From positions 1-64,000 of the forward strand of contig NZ_MEHT01000045.1 in the NCBI RefSeq assembly GCF_001870675.1: a stretch of DNA of 64,000 nt, in the 5' to 3' direction. Made by a program: the position numbers and the translations under genes. Shown piece by piece: positions 18,260-26,831 of the stretch. The DNA is from Roseinatronobacter thiooxidans. GTDB taxonomy: Bacteria; Pseudomonadota; Alphaproteobacteria; Rhodobacterales; Rhodobacteraceae. Position 1 is the first letter of the stretch. Each line of letters begins with the position of its first letter. Under the pieces are notes generated by a model. It did no database searches. It worked only from the letters and a program-made list of their open reading frames with translations, and was not told the origin of the DNA.

Positions 18260-18652
18260 TCAGCGGCGCAGCAGGTCCAGCAGGCCCTGCGCCATCTGTC
18301 GGGTCTGGTCGAAAACACGCAAATTGGCCTCATAGCTGCGCGCGGCTTCTCGTGCGTCGGCAACCTCGATCATCAGATCAACTGTCGATCCGTGGTAAAA
18401 CCCGCTCTCGTCTGCCAGCGCGTGGCCCGGGTCATAGATGCGCGGCAGCTCGCGCCGGTCGAGCTGCACAGGCCCCACCCCCACCCGCGATGCACCGCTG
18501 GCGCGGTCGATCTCGGCGCGGAAATCGATGGTTTTGCGCCGGTAGCCGGGTGTATCGGCATTCGAGATATTCTCCGAGACATGGCGCAGGCGGCGGGCCT
18601 GTGCCTCCATCCCCGAGGCGGCGATTGAAAAGCTGCTGAACAGATCAGACAT
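18260..18652 (-). CDS. flgC: flagellar proximal rod protein FlgC (130 aa)
   Basis: A rod protein with the N-terminal signature IAASGMEAQARRLRHVSENI followed by SNADTPGYRRK and a C-terminal helix ARSYEANLRVFDQTRQMAQG. The start MSDLFSSF is chosen because GAGGGGG lies at a suitable distance upstream. It follows flgB by 14 bp. Confidence 0.95.
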   Translation of the reverse strand: MSDLFSSFSIAASGMEAQARRLRHVSENISNADTPGYRRKTIDFRAEIDRASGASRVGVGPVQLDRRELPRIYDPGHALADESGFYHGSTVDLMIEVADAREAARSYEANLRVFDQTRQMAQGLLDLLRR

Positions 18653-18666
18653 GCGCGCGCACCCCC

Positions 18667-19047
18667 TCAACTGCCAAGGGCTGCGCGCAAAATGCCACGC
18701 GCCGAAGAATAGACAGCCAGCGCCATGTCATGGCTTTGGCGGTTCTGGGCCGTGCGCATCATCTCGCGTTCCAAAGACACAGTGTTGCCATTGGGCGCGC
18801 GGGCGGGTGCATCGCGGTCAGTCACAGAACTGATGGGCTGATTAGGAAACGCTACCCCCAAATGGCCGGGTCTGGTGGCGGCCATGGCACGCGCCTGCGC
18901 ATAGGTTTTGCCGAAATCAGGCAAATCGCGCGCGCGGTAGCCCGGCGTATCGGCATGCGCGATATTCTCGGCAATCACCACTTGTCTGGCTGCGGCATGG
19001 CGCGCCATGCCCTGCGCCATGCGCATTACATCTGGAATGTCGAACAT
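18667..19047 (-). CDS. flgB: flagellar proximal rod protein FlgB (126 aa)
   Basis: The first gene of the leftward flagellar run. Signatures are RQVVIAENIAHADTPGYRAR and a C-terminal rod helix (LEREMMRTAQNRQSHDMALA). The start at MFDIPDV is preceded by GGGAGAAGCCCTG. It forms the innermost rod together with FlgC and FlgF. Confidence 0.94.
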   Translation of the reverse strand: MFDIPDVMRMAQGMARHAAARQVVIAENIAHADTPGYRARDLPDFGKTYAQARAMAATRPGHLGVAFPNQPISSVTDRDAPARAPNGNTVSLEREMMRTAQNRQSHDMALAVYSSARGILRAALGS

Positions 19048-19146
19048 CAGGGCTTCTCCCGTCAAGCTATACACCAGTCTTTAAGGGTGATTCGCTTAAG
19101 GATCGGTAACCACACTGCAATTGTGTGCCTGACCGGAGTGAGAGAG
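19048..19146. promoter_or_regulatory. divergent flgB/fliI promoter region
   Basis: These 99 bases must drive both the leftward rod operon and fliI. Two TTAA blocks (19081-19084 and 19096-19099) and a TAAC (19107-19110) lie in the middle. They recall the CtrA recognition sequence TTAA-N7-TTAAC, and CtrA controls flagellar genes in many Rhodobacteraceae, but no exact match is present. A short inverted repeat (CACAC/GTGTG, 19111-19127) follows. No sigma-54 -24/-12 element is seen. The regulator assignment is speculative. Confidence 0.4.
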
Positions 19147-20499
19147 ATGAGTATTTTTGACGATATGCGCGCACAGATCACCGAATTGCGGCCGGTTCGC
19201 GTGTTCGGGCAGATCAGCGCCATTGACGGGCAACTGCTGGCGGTGCGCGGGTTGAATGCAAGCGCGCGCATCGGGGACTGGCTGGCAGTTGAAACCCGCA
19301 GCGGGGCGCGGATTGGCGCCGAAATCCTGCGCCTGACACCGACCGAGGCGCTGGCCCTGCCCAATGGCCCGCGCGACGGTCTGGCAATTGGCGACAGGGC
19401 CGAACACCGGACAGCGCGCGGCATTGCGCCCGATGACAGCTGGATCGGGCGGGTGATCGACCCTTTTGGCCAGCCGCTGGACGGGCGCGCCTTGCTCTGC
19501 GGCCCCATACAGCGCGCGCTGCACGCCCCCGCGCCAGACCCCGCGCAGCGTGGCAGGCTGGGGGCGCGGCTGGACACGGGGATGTGCGTTTTCGACACTA
19601 TCCTGCCCGTTGTCGAGGGGCAGCGCCTTGGGTTGTTTGCAGGCTCTGGCGTGGGCAAGACCATGCTTTTGGGCAATTTCGCCCGCCAGATGCAGGCCGA
19701 TGTCGTGGTCATCGCGCTGGTGGGGGAACGCGGGCGCGAATTGCGCGAATTTCTGGAAGATGTGCTGGGCGAAGAGGGGCGCAAACGTGCGGTTGTAATC
19801 ACCGCCACCTCAGACCAGCCGCCACTCACACGGCGGCGCTGCGCGCCTGCCGCCATGTGCGTGGCCGAACATTTCCGCGATCAGGGCAAGCATGTGCTGC
19901 TGCTGACCGACAGTATCACCCGCATGGCCGAAGCGCACCGCGAAGTGGCGCTGGAGGGCGGCGAGGATGCAAGCCTGCGCGGCTACCCGCCTTCGGTTGT
20001 CCATCAGATCACCGCGCTGGCCGAACGCGCAGGGCCGGGGCGCGACGGGGTGGGTGCGATTACGGCACTTTTCACGGTTCTTGTTGCAGGGTCGGATATG
20101 GAAGAACCTGTCGCCGATATTTTGCGCGGGGTGCTGGACGGGCATGTTGTCATGGACCGCGTGATTGCCGAACGCGGGCGCTTTCCGGCAATTGATGTTC
20201 TGCGCTCGGTCAGCCGGTCGCTGCCCCAATGCGCGCGCCCCGAAGAGAATGCCCGCATAAGCGAGGCGCGCCGCCTGCTGGGCGCCTATGACCGCGCCGA
20301 GATGATGATACAGGCGGGCCTGTATGAAAAAGGCACCGACCCGCTGGTGGACCGCGCGATAAAGGTCTGGCCGCTGCTGGATGGCTTCATCGCCGAAGCG
20401 GCATCCGGCGGTATAAAGCAGTCTTTCGCGCGGCTGGCCAGATGTCTGGAACCGCCCGCAACCCCACCGCCAACCCCCAAAGCCGCGCGGCGTGCATGA
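19147..20499 (+). CDS. fliI: flagellum-specific ATPase FliI (450 aa)
   Basis: FliI is the hexameric ATPase of the flagellar type III export apparatus. Walker A is GSGVGKT (residues 166-172) in the family context GLFAGSGVGKTMLLGNFARQ; the sequence VGERGRELREFLEDVLGEEG and the LLTDSITRMAEAHREVALE box identify the F1-like FliI/YscN group. The start is the ATG behind GAGAGAG; a longer upstream frame reads antisense through flgB and is rejected. The SDQPPLTRRRCA segment differs from the usual SDEPPLVRLRAA. The gene is transcribed away from the rod operon. Confidence 0.95.
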   Translation: MSIFDDMRAQITELRPVRVFGQISAIDGQLLAVRGLNASARIGDWLAVETRSGARIGAEILRLTPTEALALPNGPRDGLAIGDRAEHRTARGIAPDDSWIGRVIDPFGQPLDGRALLCGPIQRALHAPAPDPAQRGRLGARLDTGMCVFDTILPVVEGQRLGLFAGSGVGKTMLLGNFARQMQADVVVIALVGERGRELREFLEDVLGEEGRKRAVVITATSDQPPLTRRRCAPAAMCVAEHFRDQGKHVLLLTDSITRMAEAHREVALEGGEDASLRGYPPSVVHQITALAERAGPGRDGVGAITALFTVLVAGSDMEEPVADILRGVLDGHVVMDRVIAERGRFPAIDVLRSVSRSLPQCARPEENARISEARRLLGAYDRAEMMIQAGLYEKGTDPLVDRAIKVWPLLDGFIAEAASGGIKQSFARLARCLEPPATPPPTPKAARRA

Positions 20500-20566
20500 A
20501 AACGGGTTTCCAATGGGCGGGAAATTACACTAAACGGGGGCAAATCCGCAAAATCCGGGGAACACC

Positions 20567-22282
20567 ATGGCGCGCATCCTGATCACCTCTGCCCTGCCGT
20601 ATATCAATGGAATCAAGCATCTGGGCAATCTGGTTGGCAGCCAGTTGCCAGCAGACCTCTATGCCCGATATTGCCGCGCGCGCGGGCATGAGGTGATGTT
20701 CATATGCGCGACCGATGAACATGGCACGCCTGCGGAACTGGCCGCCGCCAAGACCGGCCAGCCGGTTGCGGAATATTGCGCCGAAATGCACGGGGTTCAG
20801 GCAGAACTGGCACGCGGGTTCGGGTTGTCGTTTGATCATTTCGGCCGCTCCTCCAGCCGGCGCAACCATGCGCTGACCCAGCATTTCGCCGCGCGGCTGG
20901 CCGCTGCCGGACTGATCGAGGAAGTGGCCGAAAAGCAGGTCTACTCGCATGCAGATGGCCGCTTTCTGCCAGACCGCTATATTGAAGGCACCTGCCCCAA
21001 TTGCGGCCATGACCGCGCGCGTGGCGACCAGTGCGAGGAATGCACCAAGCAGCTTGACCCGACCGACCTGATCAATCCGCGTTCCGCCATTTCCGGCTCG
21101 ACCGATCTGGAAGTGCGCGAGACAAAACACCTGTTCCTGCGCCAGTCCACCTTGCGCGATACGCTGGACAGATGGATCGACAGCCAGCGCGGCTGGCCTG
21201 TGCTGACCACCTCGATTGCCAAGAAATGGCTGCATGACGGCGACGGGCTGCAAGACCGCGGCATCACCCGCGATCTGGATTGGGGCGTGCCTGTGCAATA
21301 TGACGGCGCACCATGGCAGGGCATGGATGGCAAGGTCTTCTATGTCTGGTTCGATGCGCCCATCGAATATATTGCCGCCACTGCCGAATGGGCCGATGCG
21401 CATGGGCTGGATGACAGCGCGTGGCAGCGCTGGTGGCGCGAAGATATGGGCGCGGAAGATGTGCGTTATGTGCAATTCATGGGCAAGGATAACGTGCCCT
21501 TCCACACGCTCAGCTTTCCCGCCACGCTGATCGGCTCGGATGAGCCGTGGAAGCTGGTGGATTACATCAAATCCTTCAACTACCTGAATTATGATGGGGG
21601 GCAGTTTTCCACCAGCCTTGGGCGCGGCGTGTTCATGGATCAGGCGCTGTCCATTCTGCCTGCCGATTACTGGCGCTGGTGGCTTTTGTCACACGCGCCC
21701 GAGAATAACGACAGCGAGTTCACATGGGAGAATTTTCAGGCCTCCGTGAATAAGGATCTGGCCGATGTGCTGGGCAACCTTGTCAGCCGCGTGACCAAAT
21801 TCTGCCGCTCGAAATTCAGCGAGCTGGTGCCCGAGGGCGGCACTTTAGGCCCGCGCGAGGACCAACTGCTGGCCGATCTGACCACTCGCCTGCGCGCCTA
21901 TGAGCAGCATATGGAAGCGATGGATGTGCGCAAATCCGCCAGCGAATTGCGCGCGCTATGGGTGTTGGGCAATGAATACCTGCAAGAAGCGGCCCCTTGG
22001 TCGGCCTTCAAAACCGACCCAGAACAAGCCGCTGCGCAAATCCGCCTCGCGCTGAACCTGATCCGCTTCTATGCCGTGATCTCGCAACCCTTCATCCCCG
22101 ATGCCGCCGCGCGAACCATGGCCGCAATGCAGAGCGACGACTGGTCATGGCCCGATGATGTGGCAACCGCCCTGAACACCCTGCCCGCGGGCCATGCTTT
22201 CACGGTGCCAGAGGTGTTGTTTGCCAAAATCACAGACGATCAACGCACCGCATGGGAAGCGCAGTTTTCAGGACAGCGCTAA
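20567..22282 (+). CDS. metG: methionyl-tRNA synthetase (571 aa)
   Basis: Charges tRNA-Met with methionine. The class I HIGH box is HLGN (residues 18-21), and the KMSKS position is FSTSLG (347-350), the variant seen in this MetG type. A zinc knuckle [17 protein letters not shown] lies in the connective domain, followed by the [13 protein letters not shown] motif of the active site. The anticodon-binding helical domain follows. The C-terminal EMAP-like domain of the long MetG type is absent. GGGGA precedes the ATG. Confidence 0.97.
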   Translation: MARILITSALPYINGIKHLGNLVGSQLPADLYARYCRARGHEVMFICATDEHGTPAELAAAKTGQPVAEYCAEMHGVQAELARGFGLSFDHFGRSSSRRNHALTQHFAARLAAAGLIEEVAEKQVYSHADGRFLPDRYIEGTCPNCGHDRARGDQCEECTKQLDPTDLINPRSAISGSTDLEVRETKHLFLRQSTLRDTLDRWIDSQRGWPVLTTSIAKKWLHDGDGLQDRGITRDLDWGVPVQYDGAPWQGMDGKVFYVWFDAPIEYIAATAEWADAHGLDDSAWQRWWREDMGAEDVRYVQFMGKDNVPFHTLSFPATLIGSDEPWKLVDYIKSFNYLNYDGGQFSTSLGRGVFMDQALSILPADYWRWWLLSHAPENNDSEFTWENFQASVNKDLADVLGNLVSRVTKFCRSKFSELVPEGGTLGPREDQLLADLTTRLRAYEQHMEAMDVRKSASELRALWVLGNEYLQEAAPWSAFKTDPEQAAAQIRLALNLIRFYAVISQPFIPDAAARTMAAMQSDDWSWPDDVATALNTLPAGHAFTVPEVLFAKITDDQRTAWEAQFSGQR

Positions 22283-22300
22283 AGCAGCTTGCGCAACGCC

Positions 22301-22323
22301 GGTCCCGGACTTGATCCGGGACC
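22301..22323. repeat. palindromic intergenic repeat/terminator after metG
   Basis: Two nine-base arms (GGTCCCGGA / TCCGGGACC) flank a five-base loop CTTGA-T-like centre. Hairpins of this 'cccgg-ACTTGATCC-ggg' form are widespread intergenic repeats in alphaproteobacteria. A close relative sits after tkt at 52699-52719. No T-run follows, so it is more a repeat or mRNA end structure than a classical terminator. Confidence 0.6.
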
Positions 22324-22402
22324 TCTACCATCTTCCCACCGCCAAACGGCTCTGCCCCGAATTTCTCTTTTCTTGCGGCGGATGCTGTTCTAGACTTGGC
22401 CC

Positions 22403-22657
22403 ATGTTTACCATCGAGCATGATTTCGACGCGACCATTATCACCCTTGTGGACGAAGGCGCGCCGCACCCAGAGGCGTTGCGCGATGATGTCATCATCAC
22501 CGCCTTTGAAGATTGCGTAACATTGCGGCAATTCGACCCCAGACGCGAAGATGACGTGGTGATCACCTTCTCTTTGTCGCAGTTGCGCGAATTGGCGGCG
22601 GCGCTGGATTTGCCCGAAGGCAGCTACCGGCTGAACCCGAAATCTGGGCACGGCTGA
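22403..22657 (+). CDS. conserved hypothetical protein (84 aa)
   Basis: A small acidic protein with a strand-rich N-terminal half (TIEHDFDATIITLVDEG, DVIITAFEDCVTLRQFD), a central EDDVVITFSLSQLRELAAAL helix and a short tail. It looks compact and soluble and has normal codon usage, which supports a real gene. The ribosome-binding site is weak. I do not recognise a named domain. Confidence 0.6.
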   Translation: MFTIEHDFDATIITLVDEGAPHPEALRDDVIITAFEDCVTLRQFDPRREDDVVITFSLSQLRELAAALDLPEGSYRLNPKSGHG

Positions 22658-22817
22658 GCGCATATCTCACAATGCTGTCCTGCGGCGGAAGCTGTGTTTG
22701 ACAATGCCCCCGCCCCTCCGGCAGGGTGGCGCGAAGACGGGGGCACGAATCGTGGCCCCGCACCCCCGACAGTTTAGGAATAAGGCACCTGCAAAAGGTG
22801 GCCAGAAAGGATGTGTC

Positions 22818-24194
22818 ATGCTGACCAATGACCAGCTCAACCAATGGGACCGCGAGAATTTTCTGCACCCCTCTACGCATTTCGGCCAGCACGGACGCGG
22901 AGAAAGCGCCACACGCATCGTGACCACAGCCAAGGGTTGCTATATTGAAGACCGCGATGGCACCAGATTGCTGGATGCCTTTGCCGGCCTTTATTGCGTG
23001 AATGTGGGCTATGGCCGCACAGAGATTGCCGAAGCCATTGCCAAACAGGCGCATGAGCTGGCCTATTACCATTCCTATGTCGGCCACGGCACCGAAGCAT
23101 CCATCACACTGGCCCATATGGTGGCCGAACGCGCGCCCGCGCATATGAACAAGGTGTATTTCGGGCTGGGCGGGTCGGATGCGAATGAAACCAATGTCAA
23201 ACTGGTGTGGTATATCCAGAATGTTCTGGGCCGACCCGAGAAGCGCAAGATCATCTCGCGCTGGCGCGGCTATCACGGCTCTGGCCTGATCACAGGGTCC
23301 ATGACAGGGCTGGTGCCGTTCCACAATAAATTCGGCCTGCCCATGTCCGAGGTGGTGCATACCGAAGCGCCCTATTACTTCCGCCGCCCCGACCCCGACA
23401 TGTCGCAAGAGGCCTTCTCCGCGTATTGCGCCGCCAAACTGGAAGAACTGATCGAACGCGAGGGCGCGGACACAATCGGCGCGTTTATCGCAGAGCCGCT
23501 TCTGGGCACCGGCGGTATTGTCCCGCCCCCTGCCGGTTATTGGGAGGCGATCCAGCCAATCCTGAAAAAGCACGAGATTTTGCTGATCACGGATGAGGTG
23601 GTAACAGGGTTCGGGCGCTTGGGCACGATGATGGGGTCCACCCATTACGGGATCACGCCCGATATCATCACCATCGCCAAGGGTCTGACTTCGGCCTATG
23701 CGCCGCTGTCCGGCTCTATCGTCAGTGACGATCTGTATAAGGTGCTGGAGGAAGGCACTGACAAATTCGGCCCCTTCGGCCATGGCTGGACCTATTCCGC
23801 CCACCCCATTGGCGCGGCGGCAGGGGTGGCGAACCTGAAACTGGTCGATGAGCTGGGCCTTGTGCAAAATGCACGCGAGACAGGTGCTTATTTCCGCAAC
23901 GCCATGGCCGCGGCGCTGAAAGACCACCGCTTTGTGGGCGATGTGCGCGGCGACGGGATGCTGGCGGCAGTGGAATTGCAGCGCGACCCCGGCGCGCGGG
24001 CAGATTTCGACGCGTCCGAGAAAGTCACAGCGCAAGTGGTGGGCGAAATGGCCAAGCGTGGTGTGATCGCGCGTGCCATGCCCCAAGGCGAGATCATCGG
24101 CTTTGCACCGCCTTTGTGCCTGACACCGCAAGAAGCCGATACAGTGGTAAGCGTCACGCGCGACGCACTGGACGCAGTAACCGGCGCGATGTAA
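22818..24194 (+). CDS. class III PLP-dependent aminotransferase (458 aa)
   Basis: A pyridoxal-phosphate aminotransferase of the omega-amino-acid/beta-alanine-pyruvate type. The signatures are FAGLYCVNVGYGRTEIAEAI, a phosphate-binding GLGGSDANETNVK, WRGYHGSG, the LLITDEVVTGFGRLGTM cofactor-Asp strand, and the Schiff-base Lys288 in IAKGLTSAYAPL. The ATG at 22818 follows AAAGGATGTGTC. An ectoine-hydrolase-like gene follows 64 bp downstream, so the natural substrate could be a diamino acid such as diaminobutyrate, although a terminator separates the two genes. Taurine or generic omega-amino acids are alternatives. Confidence 0.85.
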   Translation: MLTNDQLNQWDRENFLHPSTHFGQHGRGESATRIVTTAKGCYIEDRDGTRLLDAFAGLYCVNVGYGRTEIAEAIAKQAHELAYYHSYVGHGTEASITLAHMVAERAPAHMNKVYFGLGGSDANETNVKLVWYIQNVLGRPEKRKIISRWRGYHGSGLITGSMTGLVPFHNKFGLPMSEVVHTEAPYYFRRPDPDMSQEAFSAYCAAKLEELIEREGADTIGAFIAEPLLGTGGIVPPPAGYWEAIQPILKKHEILLITDEVVTGFGRLGTMMGSTHYGITPDIITIAKGLTSAYAPLSGSIVSDDLYKVLEEGTDKFGPFGHGWTYSAHPIGAAAGVANLKLVDELGLVQNARETGAYFRNAMAAALKDHRFVGDVRGDGMLAAVELQRDPGARADFDASEKVTAQVVGEMAKRGVIARAMPQGEIIGFAPPLCLTPQEADTVVSVTRDALDAVTGAM

Positions 24195-24202
24195 TGCACC
24201 CC

Positions 24203-24230
24203 GCCCCGCCAGACTGGCGGGGCCTTTTTT
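24203..24230 (+). terminator. intrinsic terminator after the aminotransferase
   Basis: A ten-base-pair GC stem (GCCCCGCCAG / CTGGCGGGGC) with a minimal loop is followed by six T residues, just eight bases after the stop codon. This is a textbook Rho-independent terminator on the plus strand and suggests that the M24 gene has its own promoter or relies on read-through. Confidence 0.88.
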
Positions 24231-24258
24231 CTGACGCCCTTTTGCCGGACATTGCGCC

Positions 24259-25440
24259 ATGACCACCACAAACCCGAATTTCACTGATGCAGAATATGAG
24301 GGGCGCATCACGCGCACCCGCGCCGAGATGGAAAAGCGCGGCATTGACCTGCTGATCATCTCGGACCCGTCCAATATGAACTGGATCTCTGGCTATGATG
24401 GCTGGTCCTTCTATGTGCATCAGGCTGTCTTGCTGCCCTTGGAGGGCGAGCCGGTCTGGTGGGGGCGCGGCATTGACGAGGCGGGCGCAAAGCGCACTGT
24501 CTTCATGCGCCGTTCCGAGAGCATTGTGCCCTATGATGACAGCTATGTTCAAAACCCCCAGAAACACACGATGGAAGCGCTGGCCGCGCTGATTATTGAC
24601 CGCGGCTGGAACACCGGCTGGATCGGTGTGGAGATGGACAATTACTATTACTCTGCCGCCGCGCACCAGACCCTTGTGAACCATCTGCACGAAGCAAGGT
24701 TCGAGGATGCGACAGGCATGGTCAACTGGCAACGCCTGATCAAATCGGAATCCGAACTGCTATATATGCGCCGTGCCGCGCGGATCGTGGAACGGATGCA
24801 CCGCGTCATTCTGGAAGTGGCGGAACCGGGCATGGCCAAGAACCTGCTGGTGGCCGAAATTGCCAAGGCCGGGATCGAGGGGGCCGACGGGCAATGGGGC
24901 GACTACCCCGCAATTGTGCCCATGGCGCCCTCTGGTCTGGATGCAACTGCTGCGCATCTGACATGGGATGACCGGCCCATGCGCGCGGGCGAGGCCACAT
25001 TTTTCGAGATTGCAGGCGTACATCGCCGCTATCACTGCCCCCAATCGCGCACATTGTTTTTCGGCTCGGTTCCAGACCTGTATCGCCATGCCGAAGAAGC
25101 CGTGTTGGAAGCGACCGAAGCGGGGCTGGCGCAATGCTACCCCGGCGCGCGGGCCGAAGATGTGGCCAACAGCTTCAATGCGACCCTGAACAAGCGCGGG
25201 TTCGAGAAGGACAACCGCTGCGGCTATTCCATCGGGCTAAGCTATCCGCCCGACTGGGGCGAGCGCACCTTGTCACTGCGGCGCGGCGACATGACAGAGT
25301 TGAAACCGGGCATGGTGATCCATTTCATGCCCGCGCTTTGGCTGGAAGATGGCGGGCTGGAGATTACAGAGCCGGTGCTGATCACCGAACAGGGACCAGA
25401 GCCGCTCTGCACCACACCGCGCGAGATATTTGTGAAATGA
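24259..25440 (+). CDS. doeA: M24-family hydrolase, probable ectoine hydrolase DoeA/EutD (393 aa)
   Basis: The protein has the creatinase/prolidase 'pita-bread' layout. Segments such as SDPSNMNWISGYDGWSFYVH, GDYPAIVPMAPSG, HLTWDDRPMRAGEATFFEIAG, YHCPQSRTLFFG and GLSYPPDWGERTLSLRRGD fit the DoeA/EutD ectoine hydrolases, which open the ectoine ring to N-acetyl-diaminobutyrate. The usual metal-ligand Asp residues of M24 peptidases are largely replaced, as expected for this subgroup. No doeB deacetylase or ectoine uptake genes lie nearby, so the pathway must be completed elsewhere or the substrate differs. The preceding aminotransferase is a plausible pathway partner. Confidence 0.72.
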   Translation: MTTTNPNFTDAEYEGRITRTRAEMEKRGIDLLIISDPSNMNWISGYDGWSFYVHQAVLLPLEGEPVWWGRGIDEAGAKRTVFMRRSESIVPYDDSYVQNPQKHTMEALAALIIDRGWNTGWIGVEMDNYYYSAAAHQTLVNHLHEARFEDATGMVNWQRLIKSESELLYMRRAARIVERMHRVILEVAEPGMAKNLLVAEIAKAGIEGADGQWGDYPAIVPMAPSGLDATAAHLTWDDRPMRAGEATFFEIAGVHRRYHCPQSRTLFFGSVPDLYRHAEEAVLEATEAGLAQCYPGARAEDVANSFNATLNKRGFEKDNRCGYSIGLSYPPDWGERTLSLRRGDMTELKPGMVIHFMPALWLEDGGLEITEPVLITEQGPEPLCTTPREIFVK

Positions 25441-25450
25441 AAAAGGGGGC

Positions 25451-25494
25451 GCCCTGCGGGCGGGGCGGGCCAAGGCCCACCCCGCCCGCAGGGC
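25451..25494. terminator. very long GC hairpin after the M24 gene
   Basis: Two 21-base arms with a single mismatch and a two-base loop form an almost perfect GC-rich hairpin (GCCCTGCGGGCGGGG...). It begins ten bases after the stop. An A-run lies on the left side, not a T-run on the right, so it would be a canonical terminator only for leftward transcripts; as an mRNA 3' structure it would still be very stable. The motif resembles GC-rich intergenic repeats of Rhodobacteraceae. Confidence 0.65.
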
Positions 25495-25669
25495 AGATTT
25501 GGGCCACGCGCAGCGTGGCCCGGGGCTGGGTGTTCGCGCATCTCGTCATAGCAAGGGGTGTAAGCGTGGCCGGTGGTTTTTGAGTATTTTTAGCAAGAAA
25601 ATGAGAAGCTGGGGGGAGGCGCAATCTGGCGCGATTGTCTGCGCGGGAGTGGCGCGCTAGGGTGTATCC

Positions 25670-25846
25670 ATGAGCAAGATCGTCAACCTGAGAATTGTCA
25701 GAAAGCAGGAAGCGCGCGCGGATAAGCGCCGCGCGGCACAGGCGCAGGCCGCGCTGCACGGGCGCAACAAGGCAGAGCGGGCGCGCGATGCGCAGGATGC
25801 CGAGAAATTGCGCAGCCATCTGGACAATCACAGGCGCGAGCCATGA
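25670..25846 (+). CDS. DUF4169 family small protein (58 aa)
   Basis: The sequence starts MSKIVNLRIVRKQEARADKR and continues with an Ala/Arg/Glu-rich helix containing HGRNKAERARD, the diagnostic pattern of DUF4169, a small basic alphaproteobacterial protein of unknown role. AGGG lies before the ATG. The stop overlaps the next start as ATGA, so it is coupled to the ribbon-helix-helix gene, a pairing seen in related genomes. Confidence 0.85.
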   Translation: MSKIVNLRIVRKQEARADKRRAAQAQAALHGRNKAERARDAQDAEKLRSHLDNHRREP

Positions 25847-26067
25847 GCGCGCGCCCTGTCAAGCATTCGCTGACATTGCGCGGGCACCGGACATCGGTTT
25901 CGCTGGAGGACCTGTTCTGGCGCGAATTTCGCAAGATTGCAGAGGCGCGCGACCAGCCGCTCAACCAGCTTGCCGCTGAGATTGATGCAGCGCGCGGCGA
26001 TATTGGGCTGGCCTCTGCAATCCGGGTATTTGTGCTGCAAGACGCGCTGGGCCGAAAGAGCGGCTGA
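25843..26067 (+). CDS. ribbon-helix-helix domain protein (74 aa)
   Basis: A short protein with the pattern KHSLTLRGHRTSVSLEDLFW for the beta-ribbon and first helix and REFRKIAEARDQPLNQLAAE for the second, matching the RHH_4-type ribbon-helix-helix family. These proteins are presumed DNA-binding regulators, but no target is known. It is translationally coupled to the DUF4169 gene and may act with it. Confidence 0.82.
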   Translation: MSARPVKHSLTLRGHRTSVSLEDLFWREFRKIAEARDQPLNQLAAEIDAARGDIGLASAIRVFVLQDALGRKSG

Positions 26068-26084
26068 CGCTATTGCCCCCGTGT

Positions 26085-26435
26085 TCAGATTATGGCCAGA
26101 CGTTCGGCCTGAACACGGTCAGGAAAGCTGCGGTAAAGGCCCACTTCAAACCGGTCGATCATGCCATGCATCTGGTCATAGGCACGTGCGGCCGCGTCAT
26201 CCTGCCCGCCAAGATGGGCAAAGGCCAGATCCAGCTGTGCAAGATCGCGCATATCGACTGTCAGCAGGAAATCCCCGAAGCCCGGCCCTGCAAGATGCAG
26301 CTTGCGGCGTTGCAAATGCCAGCTGTCGATCTTGCCCGCATCTTTCAACGCGCCGAACCAATGCTGCACGGCATGCGCGAAGGCCAGCGCATTGGCATTG
26401 GGTTTGAGATCGATCATACAGTGATAGCTTGTCAT
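26085..26435 (-). CDS. conserved hypothetical protein, DUF6614-like (116 aa)
   Basis: The N-terminus MTSYHCMIDLKPNANALAFA and the segments WHLQRRKLHLAGPGFGDFLL and DQMHGMIDRFEVGLYRSFPD look like a small alphaproteobacterial family (DUF6614, recalled and not verified) that may adopt a ferredoxin-like fold. A GGGGGGG purine run precedes the ATG. It is convergent with the RHH gene. No function can be assigned. Confidence 0.65.
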   Translation of the reverse strand: MTSYHCMIDLKPNANALAFAHAVQHWFGALKDAGKIDSWHLQRRKLHLAGPGFGDFLLTVDMRDLAQLDLAFAHLGGQDDAAARAYDQMHGMIDRFEVGLYRSFPDRVQAERLAII

Positions 26436-26483
26436 ATAGCCCCCCCGGAATGGTGATGGGGCAATCTGGCATAGAAAGCTTGC

Positions 26484-26831
26484 TTATTCCTTTACGCGCG
26501 CGGCAAAGACCGCGTCGCGCTGCGCGTGATGGAAGGATTGCGCAAGCTCTGGCGACGGGTTGGCGGGACACAGGCCCAAGCTATGCGCCTTGTCATAGAA
26601 ACCGCGCGCGGGCAGCCCGCCTGCCGCCTTGCCCACCACCAGCGCTGCGCGCAAAGGGCGGCCAAGGGCGGCATCTTCTTCCATCAACGACTCCAGCAGG
26701 GATGTCAGACGTGCGATGCGCCCTGCCCCTTCTAACCCGATCAGGGCTGCAAGCGCACCATAAGTGATGGTTTGGCGCGCCTGTGCCAGGTCTGTCAGCG
26801 CGGCCACCAGCCGCGCCTTGTCTTGTGTCAT
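26484..26831 (-). CDS. conserved hypothetical protein downstream of gyrA (115 aa)
   Basis: A helical protein with [20 protein letters not shown], a pattern like the recognition-helix region of alkyltransferase-like proteins, then [20 protein letters not shown] and a C-terminal [12 protein letters not shown]. The resemblance to a DNA-alkyltransferase-like fold is weak, and no PCHR motif is present. Its ATG overlaps the gyrA stop as ATGA, so it is co-translated with gyrA. No family is firmly recognised. Confidence 0.65.
   Translation of the reverse strand: MTQDKARLVAALTDLAQARQTITYGALAALIGLEGAGRIARLTSLLESLMEEDAALGRPLRAALVVGKAAGGLPARGFYDKAHSLGLCPANPSPELAQSFHHAQRDAVFAARVKE

Noticed and set aside
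18730-19146. N-terminal extension of fliI by 139 codons
   Set aside because: The extension reads antisense through flgB; the ATG at 19147 has a proper ribosome-binding site and gives the normal FliI length.
19048-19146. Sigma-54 promoter for flagellar genes
   Set aside because: No GG-N10-GC pair with the proper context was found on either strand.
22563-24374. 603-codon minus-strand frame opposite the aminotransferase
   Set aside because: It is an antisense shadow rich in His/Gln/Arg, without start signal or domain.
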